This document shows positions 1 through 6,789 of a stretch of DNA of 19,265 nt, piece after piece. The position numbers were made by a program, and so were the translations under genes. The stretch's first letter is position 1. Each line of letters opens with the position of its first letter. Origin of the DNA: Acidilobaceae archaeon (GTDB lineage: Archaea > Thermoproteota > Thermoprotei_A > Sulfolobales > Acidilobaceae); contig JALSQL010000014.1 in NCBI GenBank assembly GCA_026985435.1, positions 1 to 19,265 of the forward strand, given 5' to 3'. Under the pieces are notes generated by a model. That model worked only from the letters and a program-made list of their open reading frames with translations. It did not search any database and had not been told where the DNA came from.

Positions 1-386
1 CTGCTCTGGACGACCGCCACGCTGCCGTAGTAGTCGACTATGAGGCCCGAGATGCCGTCGCCGTCGCTGTTCACGAGCCTGAAGCTCCCCCGGTAGAGTG
101 GGCCGAGCCTCTCGCGGGCCCGGAGGGCCTCCTCGAGGAGGGACTCGAGGGCCTCCCCGGGGCTCGACCAGGGGCAGGCGCCCGGGTGGAGGACCCGCAC
201 CGCCACTGGCCCGGTGGGCTCCCAGAGCCCGCACGCAGCCGGCTCGCCGGCATCGTCGACCAGCTCCACGAGGGCCCCGGCGGGGAGGTAGCCGGGGCTC
301 TCCACCCACTTCCTGTAGACCACGCCGCTCCCCGCCCTCGCTCTCTCGAGACCCTCCCCGCCGACCCTGAGCCTGCGGGCGGCCAG
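1..386 (-). CDS. RlmI-type class I rRNA (cytosine-C5) methyltransferase, N-terminal part (runs off left edge)
   Basis: The reading frame runs through the left edge with no stop. It gives an N-terminal PUA-like region followed by a stretch reading FRLVNSDGDGISGLIVDYYG, which matches the 'R.v..E.D.lpGLIVDr..' block just before the methyltransferase domain of RlmI/PH1915-type enzymes (COG1092). Those enzymes use SAM to methylate a cytosine in large-subunit rRNA. The SAM-binding and catalytic part lies outside the window, so activity cannot be judged. Start choice: a CTG at 386 has GGAGGTG at 401-395, 8 bases upstream, and a TATA-like box at 431-427. It also matches where I recall PH1915-type proteins beginning. 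The only upstream conventional start in frame is GTG at 455, which would place the TATA box inside the gene and add a Pro/Gly-rich leader. Family is fairly sure; start is less sure. Confidence 0.75.
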   Translation of the reverse strand, partial: MAARRLRVGGEGLERARAGSGVVYRKWVESPGYLPAGALVELVDDAGEPAACGLWEPTGPVAVRVLHPGACPWSSPGEALESLLEEALRARERLGPLYRGSFRLVNSDGDGISGLIVDYYGSVAVVQS

Positions 387-394
387 GCCCCCTG

Positions 395-401
395 CACCTC
401 C
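395..401 (-). promoter_or_regulatory. Shine-Dalgarno site GGAGGTG ahead of a CTG codon
   Basis: On the minus strand GGAGGTG lies 8 bases before CTG at 386. The same motif with the same 8-base gap precedes tldE (4920-4926) and the Roadblock gene (6368-6374). It decides the proposed start of the methyltransferase. Confidence 0.55.
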
Positions 402-426
402 GGCGGCGGGGGCGGTGATTGGGGGG

Positions 427-431
427 TTAAG
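427..431 (-). promoter_or_regulatory. TATA-like box for the methyltransferase gene
   Basis: Minus strand reads CTTAACCCCCC in a GC-rich surrounding. About 25 bases downstream is position ~402, right at the Shine-Dalgarno site, so the mRNA leader would be short. Inferred from spacing only. Confidence 0.35.
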
Positions 432-555
432 TGGTGGGTGTAACCCTAAGCCCACCCCTAACACACGGCGGCTACGGGGGCTGATAGGCTGGCATGGCAA
501 TGGAAGGCTTAGCCTTCTGCAACCCATGCACGGCCCGGGCTCACGGCGTTGATAC

Positions 556-571
556 CCCCCGGTTTCGGGGG
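556..571. repeat. Hairpin CCCCCG-GTTT-CGGGGG upstream of a TATA box
   Basis: A perfect 6-bp stem with a GTTT loop sits 9 bases before TTAAA. A near copy lies at 14234-14253 ahead of the NCS1 transporter at almost the same distance from its TATA box. It could be an upstream regulatory site; it is not in a position to act as a terminator for a known gene. Confidence 0.35.
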
Positions 572-578
572 CGAACTA

Positions 579-586
579 ACTTAAAC
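579..586 (+). promoter_or_regulatory. TATA-like box (ACTTAAAC) for the two-CxxC protein gene
   Basis: This AT stretch in GC-rich DNA is 48 bases before the ATG at 634. The predicted transcript start near 608 falls inside a 13-base palindrome, GCGGTAATACCGC at 599-611, which could be an operator. Confidence 0.4.
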
Positions 587-633
587 CAGCCTCCCCCCGC
601 GGTAATACCGCCCCGCGCAGTCCGGGGGGCGCC

Positions 634-1080
634 ATGCCCCTCCGGGTGGGCCTCCTGGGGGTGCAAGTCGTGGGTAGCCGCGAGTATGGGGTAGGCAGGA
701 TACTCGTGGTCTGTGAGAGGTGCGGCTTCAAGTACCACGTGTACGCCCTCGGCGACCCGGGCAACCGGGCCAAGTACAGCGGGCCCCCGACGATAGACCA
801 GGCGCTCAGCGGCCACGGCGGGGCGTGCCCCCGCTGCGGCTACAGGCCGTCGAGGAGGCCGGTTAGGATAGAGATAATGTCGAGGGCGGAGTTCGAGGCG
901 ACGCACGTGGAGACGAAGTACTTCGTGGTGAGGAGGGACAAGCTCGAGGAGATCATAGCAGGCGTCGCCCCGGCCGGAGCGCCGGAGGCCCTCCCCCTGC
1001 CGGCCACCCCAACCGGGGCCGCGGGCATCCACGTAGCGGAGCCCGCGGCCCCCGCGGGGGAGGGGCTCGAGGGGGCCTAG
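634..1080 (+). CDS. Small protein with two CxxC knuckles (putative zinc-binding)
   Basis: A 148-residue protein of no family I recognise. It has two Cys pairs, CERC (27-30) and CPRC (65-68), spaced as in a zinc-ribbon fold. Between them is a region with GFKYHVYALG. Then comes a basic beta-rich stretch (about 70-112) containing VETKYFVVRRDKLEEI, and a Pro/Ala/Gly-rich, probably disordered tail. A zinc-stabilised nucleic-acid- or protein-binding role is possible but is inference. It has its own TATA-like box and seems monocistronic. GTG codons at 661 and 670 are alternative starts and would still keep both Cys pairs. The stop overlaps that of the opposing kinase gene on CTAG (1077-1080). Confidence 0.7.
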   Translation: MPLRVGLLGVQVVGSREYGVGRILVVCERCGFKYHVYALGDPGNRAKYSGPPTIDQALSGHGGACPRCGYRPSRRPVRIEIMSRAEFEATHVETKYFVVRRDKLEEIIAGVAPAGAPEALPLPATPTGAAGIHVAEPAAPAGEGLEGA

Positions 1081-1859
1081 CCTGCATCCTCCCACCCCGT
1101 TTCTACGCCAACAGCTGCAGCCACGGAGGCGTGTATCTCCCTGTAGAGGTGGTGGGGGCACCCGCCTAGCTTGTACTCGCGCAGCAGCGGCCTCAGGCGG
1201 CCCCCCACGGCGGCGGCCCGGAGGCCGGGCACCCTGGCGGCGAGGCCGGCCACCAGCCTGACCAGGCTGCCGCAGCCCCTCCCAGCGCTCTCGTAGTCCA
1301 CGACCACCGCAACTGGCCCCCCGCGGGTGCTGGTGTAGAGCACGCTCCTCCACGGCCTGTGGAGCTCGTAGTGCTCAACCCCCGCGGCGTCGAGCGCCCT
1401 CGCAGCCTCCACCGCCGCCACAACAGCCCAGCCAGGCGGGGGCGAGCCGAGCGAGCCCAGAGTGGGGCCGGGTATGTAGCGTGAGACTATGAACCAGCCG
1501 CCCCACGCGAGGGGCTCGGGGGCCGCCCCGGCCCTCGCAGCCGCGGCCTGGAGGGCCGCCTCCCGCTCGAGGCTCGCCCTCCTACTGTCGAGCCTGAGCA
1601 CCTTCACCGCCGCCGGCCCCCACCGGGTGTAGGCTAGGGCCACCACGCCGGCGTGCCCCTTACCCAGCACCCTCAGGCCGCCCGGCAGCCTCGGCCCCCG
1701 GGGGGCCTGGCAGAGGCCCGCCACGCCAGCGGAGCGGAGGGCCTCGGCGCGGAGGCCGCAGAGCCCGCGGGGCGCCCGGTGGGGCTCCGGGTAGCAGAGG
1801 GCCCAGAGGGCTCCGGGCCAGGTTAGCGGTAGGGGGTCGCACCATGCCGGGGGCTCCAA
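1077..1859 (-). CDS. COG2112-type predicted Ser/Thr protein kinase
   Basis: A compact 260-residue kinase-fold protein, probably cytosolic, that would phosphorylate Ser/Thr on unknown partners using ATP. Visible motifs: glycine-rich loop GKGHAGVV (66-73), AAVK with the ATP-binding Lys86, hinge WFIVSRYIPG (122-131), a catalytic-loop equivalent HYELHRPWRSV (163-173) and the metal-binding DYE (188-190) in place of DFG. The catalytic loop departs from the usual HRDxKxxN and fits the archaeal COG2112 group, in which I recall 'H.eL..P...v' followed by 'D.E'. About 60 residues precede the glycine loop, Cys- and Pro-containing, of unknown role. Start is TTG at 1859, about 47 bases from a TATA box shared with the divergent secreted-protein gene. 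Family confidence is good; substrates are unknown. Confidence 0.75.
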   Translation of the reverse strand: MEPPAWCDPLPLTWPGALWALCYPEPHRAPRGLCGLRAEALRSAGVAGLCQAPRGPRLPGGLRVLGKGHAGVVALAYTRWGPAAVKVLRLDSRRASLEREAALQAAAARAGAAPEPLAWGGWFIVSRYIPGPTLGSLGSPPPGWAVVAAVEAARALDAAGVEHYELHRPWRSVLYTSTRGGPVAVVVDYESAGRGCGSLVRLVAGLAARVPGLRAAAVGGRLRPLLREYKLGGCPHHLYREIHASVAAAVGVETGWEDAG

Positions 1860-1902
1860 GGGCGGCTCAGCCCCGGGCTCCGGAGGCGGCGGGGTTCCAC
1901 GT

Positions 1903-1910
1903 TAAATTTA
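1903..1910. promoter_or_regulatory. Self-complementary TATA box (TAAATTTA) between divergent genes
   Basis: TAAATTTA is its own reverse complement and lies almost midway between TTG 1859 (minus) and GTG 1950 (plus), about 45 bases from each. With initiation about 25 bases away on either side, both mRNAs would have short leaders. No other AT-rich box is seen in this 90-base gap. Confidence 0.5.
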
Positions 1911-1949
1911 GGCGCGGCAAACCATCACAGACGCTGGGGGTGCGCCGCG

Positions 1950-3449
1950 GTGCCCGGGGGGGCTGGCTGGCGGCTGGCTGCTGGCAGGCCGGCCTTCCCG
2001 GGCCTCCTCGCGGCGTTTCTAGCCGTGGCGCTGGCCCTGGGGCCCGCCGCCGGGCTGCGGGGGGAGGCGAGTGTCTACGTCCTCTACCCGGCTAACCTCA
2101 CCCTCCAGCCCGTGGAGCCCCCTGTGGTCCTGTCGGCTTCGAACGACGGGGAGTACGTCTCCACGTCCCTGGGCCCGGCGGGGGCCTCGGCTAACGTGAC
2201 GGTCTCGCTGCCGGGGGGCTACGCTATAGGCCTCGCCTCCCGGGCTGCGGTCTACTGGAGCAGCTTCGACTCCAACCCCTTCGCCTCCGGGGACCTCTAC
2301 GTTCTCAACCCCGACCCCGCATGCTCGTGGAGCTGGAGCAGCCAGGGCTACGTGAGCGTGGCCGCCACGGGCACCGCCGGGAGCGAGGGTGGGGAGTGCA
2401 TAGCGCTGGTGAACAGGACAGCCACCATCTCCCAGAGGATCTGGGTGAACTACGTCTTCCGCATAGACTCGGGCTCAGGCTACGCCGACATAGTCCTGCG
2501 GGAGTCCGCGGAGCCTGGGAGGGCCTTCTATACTATAAGCGCTTTCGAGATATCGGACTACGACCGCTACGGGAACGATTACGCTCAGATATACCTCTAT
2601 AATGGGAACTCGTGGTCGCTCCTCTCCTCGAGCCGGGTCTCCATATACCGCGGGGTCTGGTACGACATGACGGCCTACAGGGACGACTCTACAGGCGAGG
2701 CCGCCCTCTACAGTGGCACCAACCTCGTGGTGTCTGCTACCGACACGTCGGTGGACGTGGGCTCGGTGGGCCTCGGGGTGTACTATTCCGCCGACACCTT
2801 CCAGGTGGACTTCGACATGCTCCTAGTCACCGTGGGGGCGTCGCCCTACTACGTCAACGTCACCGGCCTCCAGCCCGGGTGGTACGTGCGCATACTGGAC
2901 TCGAACAACAACGTGCTAGCCTCGGCCACCGCGAGCGGCGACACGGTGAGCCTCGAGGCGTGGCAGTGGAAGTTCGCCCCCAACGCCACCATAGAGGTAT
3001 ACACCGACTCGAGCATGTCGACCCTCGTGGCCCGGGCCACCTTCGAGTGGGTGGTGGGGGGCGACCTCTACCGGGTCTCCCAGCCCTCCACAGGCGTGAC
3101 CCTGAACCTGGTGAACGCCAACAACACCCTCGCGGGGGTGGACTTCAACGCCAGCATGAGGCTCGACGCCTACGAGACAGTGGCTGGGAGCTTCTCCAAC
3201 ATAAGCGTCTGGCTCGAGAGCCCAAGCGGGCCCGAGACTAGCACCCCGATAGTCGTCTCCTACGGCCGGGTGGTCTCCGGGGAGACGAGCTGGGTCGGCC
3301 TCCCCGGCCAGTACCAGGTGAGGGCCTACATACACGTGGAGGGCGACCCCGGCAGCGTGGCGGTCCTGAACCTCACCCTCCGCTACACCCTACAGGGGGC
3401 CGTGACTGTGGAGTACCCGGTGAACGTGGAGGTCGAGGTCTCAGGCTAG
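1950..3449 (+). CDS. Secreted cell-surface protein with concanavalin/LamG-like domain
   Basis: A 499-residue exported protein. The N-terminus has Arg10 near a hydrophobic core (about residues 15-35, LLAAFLAVALALGPAAG), as in a Sec signal peptide. The mature part is rich in Tyr, Ser, Thr and beta-strand patterns. About residues 70-310 resemble a concanavalin/LamG-type sandwich, with blocks such as YADIVLRE, VWYDMTAYRDD and VGLGVYYSADTFQVDFDMLLV. Ig-like strands follow. Nine N-glycosylation sequons are visible (for example NLT, NVT, NAT, NAS, NIS), fitting a glycosylated surface protein. No C-terminal membrane anchor is seen. Start GTG 1950 has GGGGGTG 7 bases upstream. It precedes tldD on the same strand by 56 bases, though tldD seems to have its own promoter. 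Ligand unknown. Confidence 0.72.
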   Translation: MPGGAGWRLAAGRPAFPGLLAAFLAVALALGPAAGLRGEASVYVLYPANLTLQPVEPPVVLSASNDGEYVSTSLGPAGASANVTVSLPGGYAIGLASRAAVYWSSFDSNPFASGDLYVLNPDPACSWSWSSQGYVSVAATGTAGSEGGECIALVNRTATISQRIWVNYVFRIDSGSGYADIVLRESAEPGRAFYTISAFEISDYDRYGNDYAQIYLYNGNSWSLLSSSRVSIYRGVWYDMTAYRDDSTGEAALYSGTNLVVSATDTSVDVGSVGLGVYYSADTFQVDFDMLLVTVGASPYYVNVTGLQPGWYVRILDSNNNVLASATASGDTVSLEAWQWKFAPNATIEVYTDSSMSTLVARATFEWVVGGDLYRVSQPSTGVTLNLVNANNTLAGVDFNASMRLDAYETVAGSFSNISVWLESPSGPETSTPIVVSYGRVVSGETSWVGLPGQYQVRAYIHVEGDPGSVAVLNLTLRYTLQGAVTVEYPVNVEVEVSG

Positions 3450-3462
3450 CCCCTCGGCGTGC

Positions 3463-3468
3463 CTATTA
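3463..3468 (+). promoter_or_regulatory. Weak TATA-like box before tldD
   Basis: CCTATTAG lies 38 bases before the TTG at 3506. The same octamer occurs upstream of the K+ channel gene. A GC hairpin (CCGCCC-GCCT-GGGCGG) follows between it and the start. Confidence 0.3.
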
Positions 3469-3505
3469 GCCGCCCCCGCCCGCCTGGGCGGCGGGTGCGG
3501 GCCGC

Positions 3506-4927
3506 TTGGGGCGCGGCGACGGCGTCGACCCGGCCGTGGTGGCCGACCTCTTCCTCGAGGAGGCGTCGAGGCTCGGGGTGGGCTACGCCGACGCGAGGGT
3601 TCAGGTGTACCGCTACCGGCTGGTCTACGTTGAGAACGGGGTGGTGAAGGAGGCCTCCTACACCACCACAGCGGGCCTCGGCGTCAGGGTTGTGGAGGGC
3701 GGAGCCCAGGGGTACTCCTCGACCACGAGGCTCGACAGGCAGGGCGTCAGGGCGGCGGTGGAGGAGGCGCTCTCCGCCGCCAGGGCGGTGGCCTCCGCCG
3801 GGGGCCTGAGGGTGGAGCTCGCCGGGAGCCCGGGGCGCGGGAGGGCCAGGTCGGCCTACAGCAGGGACCCCATGCAGGTCGACCTCGCAGAAATGGTGGA
3901 GGTCGCCCTCTCAGCCAACAGGGCGGCCTCGAGCGTGGAGGGCGTCGCCAGCTCCGCCACGAGGCTCGGGGTGCAGCACGACTGGAGGGTCGTCGCCACC
4001 ACAGACGGCGGCCTGGCGGAGGTGGAGGTGAGGCTCGTGGGCCTAGTGCAGTCCGCAACCGGCAGGGCCCCCGGCAGCAGCCTCGAGACTGTCTACGATG
4101 GCAGGAGCATGGTGGCGGGCTGGGAGTTCGTGGAGTCCCAGGACTGGGAGTCCCTGGCCATCGAGGTGGCCAGACTCGCCGTCGAGAGCTCCCGGGCCAG
4201 GGTGCCCGAGGCTGGGAGGTACGACGTGATACTCGACCCCGAGGTCGTCGGGCTCCTCCTCCACGAGGCCTTCGGCCACGCGAGCGAGGGCGACCTCGTA
4301 GCATCGGGGGCGAGCGTGCTAGCCGGGAGGCTGGGGTCGAGGGTGGCCCCCGAGTGGGTGACGATAGTGGACGACGGCCTCCACCCCGAGGGCTACTACG
4401 TCCCATTCGACGACGAGGCGAGCTCCAAGGGGGAGACGGTGGTGGTCGACCGGGGCGTGTTGAGGTCGCACCTCACCGGGAGGGTGGAGGCCGCGAGGCT
4501 CGGCCTCCCCGTGACGGGGAACGCCAGGGTGCAGAGCTACGCCCACCCCCACCTCGTGAGGCAGACCAACTTCTACATGAAGCCGGGCGACTGGGGGCTG
4601 GAGGAGATGCTGGAGGACACCCGGCGGGGGCTGCTGGTCACAGCCAAGGGCGCCCGCGGGGGGCAGACGGACCCGGGCCAGGGGACCTTCACCTTCAACA
4701 TGGGCGTCACCTACCTCGTCGAGGGGGGCGAGGCTAGGGAGCCCCTGAGGGGGGTCTCGATAACCGGCCGCATACTAGAGGTGCTCAACAGCATAGACGC
4801 CGTCGGCGGGGACCTTAGGGTTTCAACCAGCGTCTTCGGCGGCTGCGGCAAGGGCGGCCAGCTCGTCCGCGTCGGGGACGGGGGCCCGCACGTCAGGGTT
4901 AGGGGCATGCTCGTCGGCGGGAGGTGA
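3506..4927 (+). CDS. tldD: TldD metallopeptidase catalytic subunit
   Basis: A 473-residue protein of the U62 (TldD/PmbA) peptidase family. With TldE it forms a heterodimer that, in Escherichia coli, trims the microcin B17 leader and degrades CcdA. The archaeal substrate is not known. The zinc motif is intact: HEAFGHASEGD with H253, E254 and H258, preceded by YDVILDPEVVGLLL. The C-terminal FGGCGKGGQ block carries Cys447, in the place of the third metal ligand of the family. The N-terminal half shows the usual 'YADARVQVYRY ... GLGVRVV' start of the fold. Start TTG 3506 has GGGTG 8 bases upstream; GTG codons at 3536/3539 are alternatives. tldE follows after 7 bases, so the two are surely co-transcribed. 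Length is normal for the family. Confidence 0.93.
   Translation: MGRGDGVDPAVVADLFLEEASRLGVGYADARVQVYRYRLVYVENGVVKEASYTTTAGLGVRVVEGGAQGYSSTTRLDRQGVRAAVEEALSAARAVASAGGLRVELAGSPGRGRARSAYSRDPMQVDLAEMVEVALSANRAASSVEGVASSATRLGVQHDWRVVATTDGGLAEVEVRLVGLVQSATGRAPGSSLETVYDGRSMVAGWEFVESQDWESLAIEVARLAVESSRARVPEAGRYDVILDPEVVGLLLHEAFGHASEGDLVASGASVLAGRLGSRVAPEWVTIVDDGLHPEGYYVPFDDEASSKGETVVVDRGVLRSHLTGRVEAARLGLPVTGNARVQSYAHPHLVRQTNFYMKPGDWGLEEMLEDTRRGLLVTAKGARGGQTDPGQGTFTFNMGVTYLVEGGEAREPLRGVSITGRILEVLNSIDAVGGDLRVSTSVFGGCGKGGQLVRVGDGGPHVRVRGMLVGGR
4920..4926 (+). promoter_or_regulatory. Shine-Dalgarno site GGAGGTG of tldE
   Basis: The motif overlaps the end of tldD, whose TGA stop is at 4925-4927, and lies 8 bases before GTG 4935. 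It fixes the tldE start and suggests coupled translation of the two subunits. Confidence 0.7.
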
Positions 4928-4934
4928 CACGGGC

Positions 4935-6296
4935 GTGGAGGCGGGAGAGCCCCAGCTGCCAGGGTGGCTCCGGCTCGAGGAGGTGGTGAGGCTGGCCGAG
5001 CGCCTCGGCGCCAGCGAGGCCGAGGCCTACGCCGTGGCGTCGAGAGAGGCCCAGGTAGACATGCGCTCCTCCCGCGTGGAGAGGTCGACCGTCTCGACCA
5101 CGCTAACCCTCGGCGTCAGGGTCGCGGTGAAAGGCGCCGTCGCCGGGGCGGGCGGCCGGGTCTCCGGGCCCGGGCAGGTCGAGGAGATAGTCAGGGCGGC
5201 GGTAGCCGCGGCGAGGCGGGTGCAGCCCGACCCCTCCTGGCCGGGGTTCAACCCGAGGGTCTCAGCCGCCCCGGGGGGCGTGGAGGGGGCGTACCACCCG
5301 GAGACGGCCGAGGCCGGCCCCGGGGAGCTGGCCCCCATACTGGCGGCCGCTGCGAGCGCCGCCGCCAGCAGGGGCGCCTCCATCAGCGAGGCCAGCGCCG
5401 CGGCCGGCTGGGAGGCGCGTGCATACGCCAACAGCTACGGGGGCCCCGTAGGGGAGGCTTCGACCTACTATGTCTTCTACGTGGAGGCGGTCAGGGGTGA
5501 GGGCACCTACTACGACTACCTCGACTCCACCAGGCTGGAGCCCCGGGCCTCCGAGGAGCTGGCAGCCCTAGCCGCGGCAAGGGCCGTCGAGGCCTCCCAG
5601 GCCCGGGGGCTCGACGGGGCCTTCCGGGGGCAGGTCATACTGGAGCCCGGCCAGGCGGGTGAGATGCTGTCAACCCTCCTCGAGCCCGCCCTGAGCGCGG
5701 AGGCGGTCATCGAGGGCCGCAGCCCCCTGGCGGGGAGGCTGGGGGAGCAGGTGCTCTCCCCGAGCCTAACCCTGGCCGACGACCCCCACAGGCCCTGGAG
5801 GCCGGCCTCCTCGAGGTTCGACGCCGAGGGACACCCCACCGCTGCGAAGGCCCTCGTGGCCTCCGGCAGGCTGGAGGCGTACCTCCACACCCACTACACC
5901 CTCTCACGCCACCCCCACGGGGGGCCCGCTGGCAACGCTTCGAGGCGCAGCCCCTGGGCCAGGCCCGCGCCGGGGGCGTCGAGCCTAGTGCTCCGCCCAG
6001 CCAAGCTCCACGCCAGCCTGGACGACCTGGTGGCCCGGGTGGAGAGGGGGGTGGTGGCTACCGCCAACATAGGCATGTGGATGTCGAGGCCCGAGAGCGG
6101 GAGGCTGACCGCCACGGTAACCCACGGCTACCTGGTGGAGCGGGGCTCCATAGTGGGGCCCGTGAAGGGGGTCAGCCTCATGGCCGACGTGTACCACCTA
6201 CTCGGCCCCGGCTACCTGGGCGCCGCCGGGCCCCTGGAGTGCAGGGGCTCCACCTGCGCGCCAGCCCTGCTGGTGGACGGGGCTACCCTAGCCTAG
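4935..6296 (+). CDS. tldE: TldE/PmbA, non-catalytic partner subunit of TldD
   Basis: A 453-residue member of the same U62 family. It has the N-terminal 'EAEAYAV...STTLTLGVRVAVKG' fold start. At the place of the zinc site it reads LEPGQAGEMLSTLLEPALSA, so the HExxxH motif is absent, as expected for TldE. The later blocks also fit PmbA: FDAEGHPTAAKALVASGRL, the GGPAGNASRR loop and GVVATANIGMWM. TldE is thought to complete the active chamber of the dimer. It starts at GTG 4935, 7 bases after tldD. It ends with a CRGSTC pair near the C-terminus that could form a disulfide; this is speculation. About 40 bases downstream a new promoter begins for the Roadblock gene. Confidence 0.9.
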   Translation: MEAGEPQLPGWLRLEEVVRLAERLGASEAEAYAVASREAQVDMRSSRVERSTVSTTLTLGVRVAVKGAVAGAGGRVSGPGQVEEIVRAAVAAARRVQPDPSWPGFNPRVSAAPGGVEGAYHPETAEAGPGELAPILAAAASAAASRGASISEASAAAGWEARAYANSYGGPVGEASTYYVFYVEAVRGEGTYYDYLDSTRLEPRASEELAALAAARAVEASQARGLDGAFRGQVILEPGQAGEMLSTLLEPALSAEAVIEGRSPLAGRLGEQVLSPSLTLADDPHRPWRPASSRFDAEGHPTAAKALVASGRLEAYLHTHYTLSRHPHGGPAGNASRRSPWARPAPGASSLVLRPAKLHASLDDLVARVERGVVATANIGMWMSRPESGRLTATVTHGYLVERGSIVGPVKGVSLMADVYHLLGPGYLGAAGPLECRGSTCAPALLVDGATLA

Positions 6297-6336
6297 CCTG
6301 GGGGCGCATAGTTGACATATACTATACACCCAATAG

Positions 6337-6343
6337 TTTTTAA
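6337..6343 (+). promoter_or_regulatory. TATA box (TTTTTAA) of the Roadblock gene
   Basis: It lies in the most AT-rich patch between tldE and the Roadblock gene. A start of transcription near 6367 would place the 5' end right before the GGAGGTG at 6368-6374, giving a leader of about 15 bases before ATG 6383. Confidence 0.6.
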
Positions 6344-6382
6344 GCCGGGAGGTAATGTTATAGGGGTGGAGGTGGGAGGGCC

Positions 6383-6742
6383 ATGGCGAGCGCCCTCAAG
6401 AAGATACTAACCGAGATGAGCAGGATAGAGGGCGTCAGGGGCGTCATAGTGGTCTCCAAGGATGGCATGGTGCTGGACGCCGTGGTTCCGGGCAGGGAGA
6501 TAGACGCGGAGGACCTAGGCGCCGCCGTCAGCGGTATAGTGAACAACATGGCTAAGATAGGCGCGCAGTTCGAGCTTGGAGACCCCAGGATAATGTCGCT
6601 CGAGTACGACGACGGCATGATAGTGGTGGGCGACCTGGGTGAGAACTTCGTCCTCGTGATAGCCGACAAGACGGCGATGATAGGCATGATACGCAACGAG
6701 ATCAAGAGGCAGAGGGACAAGCTGAAGGCCATAGTAGGCTAG
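6383..6742 (+). CDS. Roadblock/LC7-domain protein (MglB-like)
   Basis: A 119-residue single-domain protein. The pattern fits Roadblock/LC7 proteins along its whole length: an N-terminal helix (LKKILTEMSRIEGVRGVIVV), then SKDGMVLDAV, a long helix with AAVSGIVNNMAKIGAQF, a beta pair around IMSLEYDDGMIVVGDLGENFVLVI and a final amphipathic helix. Such proteins form dimers and, in well-studied cases (MglB, LAMTOR), bind and regulate small GTPases or serve as scaffolds. No small GTPase gene is present nearby, so its partner may be encoded elsewhere. It has a strong TATA box and GGAGGTG site, so it is probably well expressed. GC is slightly lower than the flanks because of many Ile and Met codons. 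Confidence 0.88.
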   Translation: MASALKKILTEMSRIEGVRGVIVVSKDGMVLDAVVPGREIDAEDLGAAVSGIVNNMAKIGAQFELGDPRIMSLEYDDGMIVVGDLGENFVLVIADKTAMIGMIRNEIKRQRDKLKAIVG

Positions 6743-6789
6743 CCGCCCTCCCACTCTTTCCCAACCCCCACCCCCCGGGGGCTGGAGCC

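Noticed and set aside
494..694. Short plus-strand frame ahead of the two-CxxC gene
   Set aside because: It crosses the TATA box, the palindrome and the hairpin, and its residues show no fold or motif.
541..1353. Long minus-strand open frame (270 codons) covering the two-CxxC gene
   Set aside because: It is antisense to a better-supported gene and to the kinase's own frame, is rich in Arg/Gly/Pro, and shows no family motif. High GC makes long false frames common here.
3474..3490. GC hairpin between the secreted-protein gene and tldD as a terminator
   Set aside because: No T-run follows and it lies after the tldD TATA-like box, so it would fall near the tldD transcript start; archaeal termination does not usually need such a hairpin.
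6312..6326. Bacterial-looking TTGACA followed by TATACT
   Set aside because: The spacing is far too short for a sigma70 promoter, and the window is archaeal; the TTTTTAA box just downstream is the better promoter.
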